Assembly: GCA_035565615.1 (NCBI GenBank)
Contig: DATMSB010000071.1
Span: 1 to 64,000, forward strand
Direction of reading: 5' to 3'
DNA: 64,000 bases
Source of the DNA: Vulgatibacter sp035565615
GTDB taxonomy: Bacteria > Myxococcota > Myxococcia > Myxococcales > Vulgatibacteraceae
A model generated the notes under the pieces. That model searched no databases, was not told the DNA's origin, and saw nothing but the letters and a program-made list of their open reading frames with translations. Positions 1 to 7,560 of the stretch are shown piece after piece (the first letter of the stretch is position 1; each line of letters opens with the position of its first letter). A program made the position numbers and the translations under genes.

Positions 1-1
1 C

Positions 2-760
2 TCCAGCTCGCTCCACTCCGGCATGTGGGGCGGCCCGGTCCCCGACGCCGCGATGGCACTGGCCAAGATCCTCGCCTCCCTCGTCGACGACGAGGGGGAG
101 ATCGCGATCCCCGGGATCCGGGAGAAGATCCGGCCGCTCACCGACGCCGAGAAGGAGAGCCTCCGCAAGCTCCCCGTCACCCGGGAGGAGTACCGGCGCC
201 AGGCCGGGCTCCTGGAGGGCGTCGAGCTCCTCGGCGAGGATCGGCCTCCCTACGAGATGAACTGGCGCCGCCCGTCCCTGAGCGTGAACGCCATCCAGGC
301 GTCGAGCCGCAAGGACGCCCGCAACATCCTCGTCGACTCGGCGTGGGCGCGGGTGGGGATCCGCCTCGTCCCCGACCTCGACCCCGAGGAGGTGCAGCAG
401 GCGCTGGCCGACGCCATCCGCAAGGCGGCGCCGTGGGGCGTGCAGGTGGAGCTGCATCCCGAGTCGGCGGCGGGCCCCTGGTACACCGCCACCGATCACC
501 CCGCCTTTCGGGCGGCGTTCCGAGCCCTCGAAAAGGGGTACGGCAGGCCGGCGCTGGCCATCGGCTGCGGCGGATCGATCCCCTTCGTGGAGCCCTTCGC
601 CCGGGAGCTCGGCGGCGTGCCGGCCCTGCTCATCGGCGTGGAGGACCCCTACACGAACGCCCACTCGGAGAACGAGAGCCTCTCCCTCTCCGACTTCGAC
701 AAGTCGATCCGGTCGGCGATCTACCTCTACGACGAGCTGGCCGTGACGCTGCGCGGCTGA
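2..760 (+). CDS. M20-family metallopeptidase / dipeptidase, C-terminal part (5' end outside window)
   Basis: The reading frame is open from the window edge, so only about the last 252 residues are seen. The fragment opens with LHSGMWGGPVPDAA, the characteristic start of the M20 dimerisation (lid) domain, and ends with the conserved C-terminal metal-site region NAHSENESL, whose His is a metal ligand in this family. The catalytic N-terminal zinc ligands would lie upstream of the window. The family hydrolyses dipeptides or N-acyl amino acids in the cytoplasm with two Zn ions. The precise substrate cannot be told from this half. It is followed after 47 bases by the O-methyltransferase gene on the same strand, so the two may be cotranscribed. 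Confidence 0.9.
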   Translation, partial: SSSLHSGMWGGPVPDAAMALAKILASLVDDEGEIAIPGIREKIRPLTDAEKESLRKLPVTREEYRRQAGLLEGVELLGEDRPPYEMNWRRPSLSVNAIQASSRKDARNILVDSAWARVGIRLVPDLDPEEVQQALADAIRKAAPWGVQVELHPESAAGPWYTATDHPAFRAAFRALEKGYGRPALAIGCGGSIPFVEPFARELGGVPALLIGVEDPYTNAHSENESLSLSDFDKSIRSAIYLYDELAVTLRG

Positions 761-807
761 GAGGGCCTGCTTCGAGGCAGCCCGGAACCCGAGAGGGAGG
801 AGCGAGC

Positions 808-1443
808 ATGGACATCGTGTCGAAGCCGATCGAGGAGTACGCCACCGCCCACTCGAACCCGCTCCCCCCGCTCCTCGATCGCGTCGCCGCCCGGACCAGG
901 GCGGAGACCTCGGCCCCGCAGATGATGGTGGGCCGCCTCGAGGGCAACGTGCTGGCGATGCTGATCCGCCTCTCGGGCGCCAGGCGGGTGGTGGAGGTGG
1001 GGACCTTCACCGGCTACTCGGCCCTGTGCATGGCGAGCGCCCTCCCGGAGGACGGCGAGATCGTCACCTGCGAGCTGAACGACGCCCACGCCGACATCGC
1101 CCAGAGCTTCTTCGACGAGAGCGAGCACAAGCATCGGATCCACCTGCGCCGCGGGCCGGCGATCGCCACCTTGCGCGACCTGCCGGACACCTCGTTCGAC
1201 ATGGTCTTCATCGACGCCGACAAGGAGGGCTACCCGGAGTACTGGGAGCAGGCGATGCGGATCTTGCGGACCGGCGGCTTCGTGGTGGCCGACAACGTGC
1301 TCTGGAGCGGCCGGGTCCTCGACCCCCAGGACGACGCGACCCGGGCGATCGTCGCCTTCAACGAGAAGGTGGCGCGCGACGCGCGGGTGGATCGGGTGAT
1401 GCTCACGGTCCGCGATGGGATGACCATCGCGCGCAAGCGCTGA
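808..1443 (+). CDS. SAM-dependent class I O-methyltransferase (catechol/caffeoyl-CoA type)
   Basis: 211 residues, the usual length for small cation-dependent O-methyltransferases. The SAM-binding motif VVEVGTFTGYS lies at about residues 61-71. The acidic metal-ligand region FIDADKEGY (about 134-142) and DNVLWSG (about 161-167) match the Mg-binding residues of the CCoAOMT/COMT family. It should transfer a methyl group from SAM to a hydroxyl of a small aromatic substrate; the real substrate is unknown. The ATG is preceded by a purine-rich GAGGGAGG about 8 bases upstream. The gene ends 7 bases before the convergent stop of the next gene, leaving no room for a separate terminator. Confidence 0.9.
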   Translation: MDIVSKPIEEYATAHSNPLPPLLDRVAARTRAETSAPQMMVGRLEGNVLAMLIRLSGARRVVEVGTFTGYSALCMASALPEDGEIVTCELNDAHADIAQSFFDESEHKHRIHLRRGPAIATLRDLPDTSFDMVFIDADKEGYPEYWEQAMRILRTGGFVVADNVLWSGRVLDPQDDATRAIVAFNEKVARDARVDRVMLTVRDGMTIARKR

Positions 1444-1450
1444 GGCCCTT

Positions 1451-2977
1451 TCAGCGCCGCCGGATGATGGAGCTGGCCACCGACGCGAAGGCACCCGTCC
1501 CGTTCAACATCAGCGGCGGCGCCGGCGGTTCCGCCGATCCCTTCGAGTCCTCGATCCGCTCCAGGCCCAGCTTGTGCGTCACCAGCGTGCCGGTGGCCGT
1601 GGCGGTCTCGCCCCCGTGGGTGAGCGAGAGCCGCACCGGCACCCGGTAGCAGCGGGCCGCCTCCACGAAGCGCAGCGACGCCCCGTCCTCCGCGAGGATG
1701 GGGACGTACTTGATGGGATCGTCCAGCCGCGCGAAGAGCGGGGACAGATCGTAGCGGAAGACCAGCTTCACCCGCTCGCAGCCCTGGCCGGCGAGGCGGC
1801 GGTCGGGGCGCAGCACCCCGCGCATGATGTAGCGCAGCCGCACCACGGGGAGGGTCGAGCCCAGGTCGGGGTGGAGCGGATCGGCCCGATGCTCCCGGGT
1901 GGCGAAGAAGGACTCCCGGGCGGAGAGGAGCTCGACGCCCTTGGACAGCAGCCTGGGCGTGGTCGTCATGGTGGTGAAGCGGCCGCCGAGGTTCCGGCTC
2001 ACCCGGGAGGTGAGCCAGCCGCGCACGCCATCCTTCACCCGCTCGCGCAGACCGTAGGTGAGGGCCACGAGCAGGGCGACGCCCATCAGGCCGACGCTGA
2101 GCCCGGCCACGCCGTGCCCGCCGGTGAGGAAGAGCGCCAGCGGGAACACGGCCAGGCCGCCGAAGCCGGCGGCGATGGCGCCGAAGAGCGCCCGGAAGCG
2201 GGCGTCCGAGAGCTGGGTCTTCACCCGGAGGAAGAGCAGGCCCTGGAAGTGCTTGCGCAGGACGCTCACCCGGGCGACGTACCGCTCCAACTCCCAGGGA
2301 TCGTCCTTGGTGGGGCTGGCGAGGGAGCGCGAGGTGCGCCAGGCGATCTCCTCCTGGAGCTCCTTGGCGAGGGTCGCCCGGATCCGCTTGGCGTCCGCCT
2401 CGTACTCGGCGTGTCGGCACCTCGGACCGAGGAGGTGCTTCCCGATGGCGCTCTCCACCCGGGACAGCAGCTCGATCACGTGGTTGGAGAGGAACTCCTG
2501 GGTGAGCGCGCGCTCCCGCGCCACGTCCTCCGAGTCGCCGGCCCGGGGCTCGCCGAGCTCGTGGCGCATCGCCCGCAGGTCGTCCACCGCCTTGCGCAGC
2601 GGCAGGAGGACGTCGTCGCCCAGGGTGGGGCTGGCGGCGGCGGACAGCAGCGACGAGGCGGAGAAGATCACCTTCTCGAGGCGCGCCTGGGTCTCCTTGG
2701 CGCGCCTCGCCGCGGCGAGGGCCGCGCGGCGGACCTCGTCCACGCCGGCGAGCTGCCGGGCGATGCCGGTCGGCCCCTCGGCCGGGCTGGAGAGCCTGGC
2801 GAGGAGCTGGAGCCGCTCCCAGTGATCGTGGGAGGTCCAGACGTGGGCCGGGATCTCGGCGGAGAGGTCCAGGGAGAACTCCTCCGGCTTGCCGGAGGAG
2901 AGGGGCAGCTCGGCGACCCACTCCATCCGCGAGGAGTCGTGTACGCCAAGCCTGAGCACCGTCCGTCGTCCCTTCAT
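1451..2977 (-). CDS. Hypothetical helical membrane protein
   Basis: About 508 residues from the ATG giving MKGRRTVLRLG. The first ~260 residues are highly charged and predicted helical by eye. Two closely spaced hydrophobic segments follow at about residues 263-308 (LAVFPLALFL and VGLMGVALLVALTY), then a ~200-residue soluble C-terminal domain. I do not recognise a family or catalytic motif. The chosen start has no obvious Shine-Dalgarno sequence, and the frame stays open upstream to about 3118, so a longer N-terminus is possible. The arrangement, two helices between large soluble domains, would suit a scaffold or signalling protein in the inner membrane, but that is inference only. Confidence 0.7.
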   Translation of the reverse strand: MKGRRTVLRLGVHDSSRMEWVAELPLSSGKPEEFSLDLSAEIPAHVWTSHDHWERLQLLARLSSPAEGPTGIARQLAGVDEVRRAALAAARRAKETQARLEKVIFSASSLLSAAASPTLGDDVLLPLRKAVDDLRAMRHELGEPRAGDSEDVARERALTQEFLSNHVIELLSRVESAIGKHLLGPRCRHAEYEADAKRIRATLAKELQEEIAWRTSRSLASPTKDDPWELERYVARVSVLRKHFQGLLFLRVKTQLSDARFRALFGAIAAGFGGLAVFPLALFLTGGHGVAGLSVGLMGVALLVALTYGLRERVKDGVRGWLTSRVSRNLGGRFTTMTTTPRLLSKGVELLSARESFFATREHRADPLHPDLGSTLPVVRLRYIMRGVLRPDRRLAGQGCERVKLVFRYDLSPLFARLDDPIKYVPILAEDGASLRFVEAARCYRVPVRLSLTHGGETATATGTLVTHKLGLERIEDSKGSAEPPAPPLMLNGTGAFASVASSIIRRR

Positions 2978-3205
2978 CGTGAGCGTGGAGAGGGGCGCAG
3001 GGTCGATTCCCTGCTCCAGTGTCGAAAAACGTAGCACGGAGTCGCAAATTCCCCGCCCCGTCGGGTCCCCCCGCGTCCCGCCAGCTGCGCGGGTCGCGCC
3101 CGTAGGGAACTTGCGCATTCGGCCCTTGGGCGGGCGAGCCCTTGCCGGGGCGGGGCCCCTCGTGGTCCGCCCGCCGCTGGCGGAATCGACCGCCGGCGCG
3201 GCCGA

Positions 3206-4159
3206 TCAATCCGTGGTGGCCGCCATCTCGCCGACGCGCTCCGGAACGAGCTTGCGGGCGGCGCCGCGCGGCGAGGAACCCGGGGCGGGCTCGCCGAGGA
3301 GGCCCACGTCGTGGTGCCCGTCCTTGATCCGGTTGCGGCCCAGCACCGCCTTGGACGGGGTGCGCAGATCGCTCACCAGCCCCAACCACGACATGACCTT
3401 GAGCACGTAGAACGTCAGGTCGATCTCCCACCAATAGAAGCCCTGGTTCGCAGTCGACTGGTAGTAGTGGTGGTTGTTGTGCCACCCCTCACCGCAGGTG
3501 ATGAGCGCCAGCAGCGCCGAGTTGCGGCTCGTGTCCGTGGTGACGAACCGGCGCCGCCCGAACACGTGGGAGAGGGAGTTGATGGTGAAGGTTCCGTGCC
3601 ACAGGAGGACCGTGGAGAGGAAGAACCCTCCGAAGAGCGCCTGCCATCCCCCGAGGAGCCACACGACGAAGCCGAGGAGCGTGGGCGGGACCAGGTGGTA
3701 CCGGTTCAGCCACCGAAGCTCCGGGTACTTGGCGAAGTCCTTGATGAGGTCGAAGCGGGTCTCCTCGTACTTGGAGCAGAGGATCCATCCCACGTGGCTC
3801 CACCAGAAACCCCGCTTCGGCGAGTGCACGTCGTTCGGCTGGTCCGAGTACTTGTGGTGGTGCCGGTGGTACGCCGCCCACCACAGCACGCCCTTCTGCG
3901 CGGTGGTGGTCGCCGCGAAGGCCATCAGGAACTGCATCACCCGGCCCATCTTGTAGGACCGGTGTGAGAAGTACCGATGGTAGGCGGCGGTGAGGAAGAA
4001 CATCCTCCCGTAGTAGAGACCGACGCAGAGGGCGACGGTCTTCCAGGTCATCCCGAACCAGAAGGCCCCGAGGGCGAGGACGTGAATGGCGATGAAGGGG
4101 ATCGACTTGATCCAGTCGACCCTCTCGTCTGGGGCGTTGACGTAGGCAGCCTTTGGCAC
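3206..4159 (-). CDS. Fatty acid desaturase (acyl-CoA delta-9 type)
   Basis: About 317 residues. The three histidine boxes of membrane di-iron desaturases are all present: HRYFSH, HRHHHKYSD and HNNHHYY, with hydrophobic segments between them. It introduces a cis double bond into an acyl chain, normally at C9, using O2 and an electron donor, at the inner membrane. I chose the GTG at 4159 because GAGGAGA lies about 10 bases upstream; the frame stays open to an ATG at 4219, but those extra residues look non-coding. The acidic and Arg-rich tail beyond the catalytic core is not typical. No ferredoxin or reductase gene is adjacent. The substrate (acyl-CoA, ACP or lipid) is not fixed by sequence. Confidence 0.93.
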   Translation of the reverse strand: MPKAAYVNAPDERVDWIKSIPFIAIHVLALGAFWFGMTWKTVALCVGLYYGRMFFLTAAYHRYFSHRSYKMGRVMQFLMAFAATTTAQKGVLWWAAYHRHHHKYSDQPNDVHSPKRGFWWSHVGWILCSKYEETRFDLIKDFAKYPELRWLNRYHLVPPTLLGFVVWLLGGWQALFGGFFLSTVLLWHGTFTINSLSHVFGRRRFVTTDTSRNSALLALITCGEGWHNNHHYYQSTANQGFYWWEIDLTFYVLKVMSWLGLVSDLRTPSKAVLGRNRIKDGHHDVGLLGEPAPGSSPRGAARKLVPERVGEMAATTD

Positions 4160-4259
4160 GGTCGATTGCTCTCCTCGAGGCCCGTAGCAGGGGCGCGGGT
4201 TCGGACGAGAGCATGGCAACCGTTCGTCATGCCTCTGTCATGGAGGGTGGAGAACGGAG

Positions 4260-4285
4260 CGCCCGCGCCGAAAAGTCCGCGGGCG
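4260..4285 (-). terminator. Possible terminator hairpin after the C2-like lipoprotein gene
   Basis: A perfect 8-bp inverted repeat (CGCCCGCG / CGCGGGCG) with a 10-base loop containing AAAA lies 26 bases past the lipoprotein stop. There is no long U tract after the stem, so it may need Rho or may only stabilise the transcript end. Confidence 0.4.
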
Positions 4286-4311
4286 TCCGACCCCATGACC
4301 GGCGAGGTGCG

Positions 4312-5052
4312 TCAACTCTCCGGCCGCACCTCCACTCCCACGAGGAGCACCTGGCCGGCGGTCTGGTCGTATACGTCGAAGTAGACGATGCCGCCCCGGT
4401 GCAGGGCCTCGCGCAGCGCGTGGAAGTCCAGCTCGACGAATCCAATGGGCTCGTCGTCGCGGACGTCCTCGTCCCAGAGGTCGAAGGCGACCACCAGCCG
4501 GGTGTCGAAGCGCACGTCGCTCCACCCGGCGCTCGACCTCCAGGTGGGATCGAAGACGTCGAGGGTCTGCCGGCCCCGCTCCGCGAGGGAGATGACGTAG
4601 CGGTCGTCGTAGCGCCAGCCGTCGAAGGAGAGGAAGCCGTAGCCGTACGGATCGGGGCGCGACCAGCCGGCGCGGCGCTGGGTGTCCATGAAGGAGTAGA
4701 GGGAGTCGACGTCGCCGTGGCGGCGGGCCACCTCGAGGTCGTCCCAGACCCAGCCGGGCAGGCTGCGATCGGCGTCCCACTCCAGGCCGTCGGAGCGCCC
4801 GGGGGCGATGAGGGCGTTCACCGGGTAGATGCCGATCCGGCTGGGCTCGCAGGTCGCGTCGATGCAGGAGAGGCCGCCGCCGCATTGGGAGTCGTGGCGG
4901 CAGGACTCGCCCCAGCGGGCGATCGGTCTGCGGGAGGGGCCGGTGCCGTCGTCGTCGTCCCAGTGGTGCACGCCGACCATGCAGCCGGAGAGCGCGACCA
5001 TGGAGAGGAGGGCGAGGGCGGGGACGTGGGGGATGCGTCGGTTCGTGCTCAT
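4312..5052 (-). CDS. Lipoprotein with a disulfide knot and a C2-like C-terminal domain, unknown function
   Basis: 246 residues. The N-terminus MSTNRRIPHVPALALL with lipobox LSGC is a type II signal peptide, giving a lipid-modified Cys at about residue 24. Next comes a Cys-rich stretch (CRHDSQCGGGLSCIDATC), a four-cysteine pattern seen in many myxobacterial lipoproteins. The C-terminal third has an acidic loop, DLWDEDVRDDEPIG, followed by alternating hydrophobic strands, which resembles the Ca-binding loop of C2 domains. The protein is therefore probably an outer-membrane or periplasmic Ca-dependent binding protein, but no partner is visible. The Shine-Dalgarno is weak. The cupredoxin lipoprotein gene lies upstream on the same strand but is separated by a terminator. 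Confidence 0.75.
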   Translation of the reverse strand: MSTNRRIPHVPALALLSMVALSGCMVGVHHWDDDDGTGPSRRPIARWGESCRHDSQCGGGLSCIDATCEPSRIGIYPVNALIAPGRSDGLEWDADRSLPGWVWDDLEVARRHGDVDSLYSFMDTQRRAGWSRPDPYGYGFLSFDGWRYDDRYVISLAERGRQTLDVFDPTWRSSAGWSDVRFDTRLVVAFDLWDEDVRDDEPIGFVELDFHALREALHRGGIVYFDVYDQTAGQVLLVGVEVRPES

Positions 5053-5097
5053 GCCCCAGGGACGAGCGAGCAGCCGATTTCTTCAATCGCGAACGAA

Positions 5098-5126
5098 GAA
5101 GGCCCCGCCGGGAGGGCGGGGCCTTC
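5098..5126 (-). terminator. Intrinsic terminator of the cupredoxin lipoprotein gene
   Basis: A 12-bp perfect stem (GAAGGCCCCGCC paired with GGCGGGGCCTTC) with a 5-base loop starts 18 bases after the stop of the cupredoxin gene. On the minus strand the stem is followed by a moderately T-rich TTCGTTCG. Confidence 0.75.
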
Positions 5127-5143
5127 GTCCCGGGGGCGGCGAC

Positions 5144-5545
5144 TCAGGCCTTCGGCAGGCCGATGACGGCGCTCTTGCCCATCCCCATCGGGCACTGGAA
5201 GGTGATCGGCCCATCGGCCTTGGGCTCGATCTCGATGGCGACCTCCTCGTTGAGGGGGAGGTCCTTCTCGATCCCCAGCTCCGGGAAGATCACCGAGGTC
5301 ATGCAGCTCTTCTCGGCCACGCGGACGAAGACGAGGGTGAGGGGCTTGCCGGCTTCCGCCTCGATGCGGGACGGGGTGAAGCCGTCCGCGGTGGCCTGGA
5401 CGACCACCTTGCCGTCCACGGGCCGCGCGGCGGCGGGCTTCTGGGCGGCGGGGGCGGGCTTGGCGGCGGGCGCCGGCGCCTTGTTCGAGGAGCAGCCGGC
5501 GGCGAGGCCGGCAGCGAGGACGAGGGCTGGGATGCGAAGGTTCAC
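5144..5545 (-). CDS. Cupredoxin-domain lipoprotein, probable periplasmic copper-binding protein
   Basis: 133 residues from the GTG at 5545, which has AGGAG about 9 bases upstream; the open frame continues to 5635 but without signal-peptide character. The N-terminus NLRIPALVLAAGLAAGC is a lipoprotein signal with lipobox. A Pro/Ala linker is followed by a single beta-sandwich domain with a metal-site pattern KSCMTSVIFPELG ... FQCPMGMGKS, like EfeO/Cupredoxin_1 domains (Cys, Met, possible Glu ligands). It lies head-to-head with the Cys-rich peptide and cusCBA-like operon, so it most likely buffers or passes copper in the periplasm to the efflux pump. The ligand set is read by eye; silver or other soft metals are possible. 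Confidence 0.82.
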   Translation of the reverse strand: MNLRIPALVLAAGLAAGCSSNKAPAPAAKPAPAAQKPAAARPVDGKVVVQATADGFTPSRIEAEAGKPLTLVFVRVAEKSCMTSVIFPELGIEKDLPLNEEVAIEIEPKADGPITFQCPMGMGKSAVIGLPKA

Positions 5546-5728
5546 GGTTGGGGCTCCTGGTTGTCCGAGCGTCCAAATAGCGGGCGCGGCGGCCGCGATC
5601 AAGCCGACCGGAACCCGGCGGGAGGGGTGGCGCACGCACCCTCGCCGAGGGAGGGATCGTCCTCGCCTGCCGCTCCCCCGGGGAATGCTTCCGCGCGCGA
5701 GTCCTCACGCGCTGCGTATGAGCCCGGT

Positions 5729-5757
5729 TTGACAGCGTAAGGCTGCCGTCCTACAAC
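5729..5757 (+). promoter_or_regulatory. Sigma70-like promoter of the metal efflux operon, with imperfect inverted repeat in the spacer
   Basis: A perfect TTGACA at 5729-5734, a 17-base spacer and TACAAC at 5752-5757. The spacer and -10 hold GTAAG-N8-CCTAC (5738-5755), an imperfect inverted repeat where a metal-responsive repressor could bind; no regulator gene is adjacent. The predicted start point, about 5764, is only a few bases before the ATG at 5768. Confidence 0.72.
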
Positions 5758-5767
5758 TTCGGCCAGC

Positions 5768-6136
5768 ATGCGTAGCCGCGTCCCCCTCCTCGCCGTGATC
5801 GCCGCCTTCGGGGTGCTCCTCCACGCGGGCACCGCCGCGGCGTCGATCTGGTGCGCGATGACGGGGCTCGGCGTCTCCTGCTGCTGCCCCCGGGGCGAGG
5901 CCCCCGAGCACGACTCGATCGCCGGGGTCTCCGACCCCTGCTGCCGCGAAGCCCTCGAGGCGCCGGTGGTGGACGGCGCCGGCCACGCGCCCGCGGCCGC
6001 GCCCCTGCCGGCCCTCGCCCCCTGGGACGAGCCGTTCCAGCCGCCGCGACCCGGCGCCTGCGAAGGCCGGGACGCACCCGCCCGGCCACCCTCCGCTCCG
6101 CTGGCGGCGCTCGCGACGATCGTCATCGTCCGTTGA
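5768..6136 (+). CDS. Small Cys-rich secreted protein, first gene of the metal efflux cluster
   Basis: 122 residues. The N-terminus MRSRVPLLAVIAAFGVLLHAG, ending AAAS, looks like a Sec signal peptide. The mature part has clustered cysteines (SIWC, SCCCP, DPCC, GAC) and is otherwise Pro/Ala-rich and probably unstructured. I do not know the family; small Cys-bearing peptides commonly open copper-efflux operons. There is no Shine-Dalgarno sequence, and the promoter -10 ends 10 bases before the ATG, so translation is probably from a leaderless or nearly leaderless mRNA. A 158-base gap separates it from the cusC-like gene. Function in metal capture is inferred only from context and cysteines. Confidence 0.6.
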   Translation: MRSRVPLLAVIAAFGVLLHAGTAAASIWCAMTGLGVSCCCPRGEAPEHDSIAGVSDPCCREALEAPVVDGAGHAPAAAPLPALAPWDEPFQPPRPGACEGRDAPARPPSAPLAALATIVIVR

Positions 6137-6294
6137 GATCCGGCGTCCCGCCCCTCGTGTGTCTTCGAGCCTTCGCGCTCGTGACGCCGAGGAGGGGTGC
6201 GTCCGGGCTCTGAACGCATCGCGCGCCCGCCTCGGCTTACGCGTGAAGACTCCCTGAAAAAAACGCCCTCCCCCTCGGGATAGCGGAGTCGAAA

Positions 6295-7560
6295 TTGCGC
6301 GTCCGTATGCAACTGGTGGTGTCACCGCTGCTCCTGTTGCCGGCCCTCGCCGGCGCCCAGGAGCAGACGATCCTCCTCGAACCCCTGATCGGCGAGATCC
6401 TGCGGGACAACCGCAACCTCGCCGCCTACGAGTCCGATGCCAAGGCCGCCGGCGAGCGATCGGTGGCGGCCGGCGCGTTCCCCGCGCCGCACCTGGGCTT
6501 CGCCTTCCGCAGCGTCCCCGTCCCGTCCTTCTCCTTCACCGAGGACGAGATGACGATGAAGGAGGTGATGCTCGGCCAGCGCATCCCCTGGTTCGGCAAG
6601 CGCGAGCTGCGCCGCGAGGCGGAGGGGAAGGTGGCCGACGTCACCGCCCGCACCGCCGACGCCGCGAAGCTCGACCTGGCCGTGGCCGCCGTGGACGCCT
6701 ACGCGGGGCTGTGGCAGAGCATCGCCTCGCGCGAGGTCATCGAGCGGCAGGCGGCCGATCTGGAGCGGCTGGCGGGCCTCGCCAGGGCGCGGCTCGCGTC
6801 CGGCGGCGCCCGGCAGGCCGACGTGCTCCGGGCGCAGATGGAGGTGGCGCGGATCCGCGTGCCGCTCCTGGAGCTCCGCCAGGAGGAGGCGACGCGGCGC
6901 GCGACCCTGGGCGCGCTGCTCTCCCGCGGCGAGCCGCTGGGCGGCACCCCCGAGCTCCCCGTCTCCGGCCCGCTCCCCGCCCAGGCCGCGCTCGTCGCTT
7001 CGATCGACGCGCATCCCGAGCTGGTCGCGCTCTCGGCGGAGGAGGAGCGGGCGAAGCTCGACGCCCGCCTCGCGTCGAAGGAGAAGTGGCCGGATCCCGA
7101 AGTGGGGATCGCGTACGGCTTCCGCGCCGGCATGCCCGACATGGTCAGCGCGGAGGTCTCCATCCCCCTGCCGATCTTCGCCGGCTCCGATCAGGATCGC
7201 CGCGCCGCCGCCTCCCGCGCCGACGCGAGGGCGGCCGCGAGCAGGCGGGAGGCGCGCAAGGCCACGCTCCTCGGCGACGCCCGCTCGGCGTGGGCCGCGG
7301 CGGAGGCGCTCGCGGAGCGGCTCGACGTCTACGAGGACGAGATCCTCCCCCGGGCCCGGCTCACGGTGCAGTCGGCCACCGGCGCCTTCCAGTCGGGCGG
7401 CGTGGACTTCCTCACGGTCCTGGAGGCCCAGGTGCGACGGAATGGCGAGGAGCTCGACGCCATCCGCACCAGGGCCGAACTCCTCCGCGCCCGGGCCCGG
7501 CTGGCCCGCGCCGCGGGATCCCTCTCCTTCCTCTTCGCTTCGGACGATCGCCATGAGTGA
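6295..7560 (+). CDS. cusC: TolC-family outer membrane efflux protein (CusC/CzcC-like)
   Basis: 421 residues, the usual length of the CzcC/CusC subgroup. It begins with a short signal-like segment (QLVVSPLLLLPALAGAQ) and has long amphipathic helices with the repeated heptad pattern of the two OEP domains. It forms the outer-membrane and periplasmic channel of a tripartite heavy-metal pump. A TTG start at 6295 is supported by GGAG 6 bases upstream; the ATG at 6307 would be 18 bases from that site. The last 8 bases overlap the cusB-like start, so the two are translationally coupled. Assignment to Cus rather than Czc rests on its partners. Confidence 0.9.
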   Translation: MRVRMQLVVSPLLLLPALAGAQEQTILLEPLIGEILRDNRNLAAYESDAKAAGERSVAAGAFPAPHLGFAFRSVPVPSFSFTEDEMTMKEVMLGQRIPWFGKRELRREAEGKVADVTARTADAAKLDLAVAAVDAYAGLWQSIASREVIERQAADLERLAGLARARLASGGARQADVLRAQMEVARIRVPLLELRQEEATRRATLGALLSRGEPLGGTPELPVSGPLPAQAALVASIDAHPELVALSAEEERAKLDARLASKEKWPDPEVGIAYGFRAGMPDMVSAEVSIPLPIFAGSDQDRRAAASRADARAAASRREARKATLLGDARSAWAAAEALAERLDVYEDEILPRARLTVQSATGAFQSGGVDFLTVLEAQVRRNGEELDAIRTRAELLRARARLARAAGSLSFLFASDDRHE

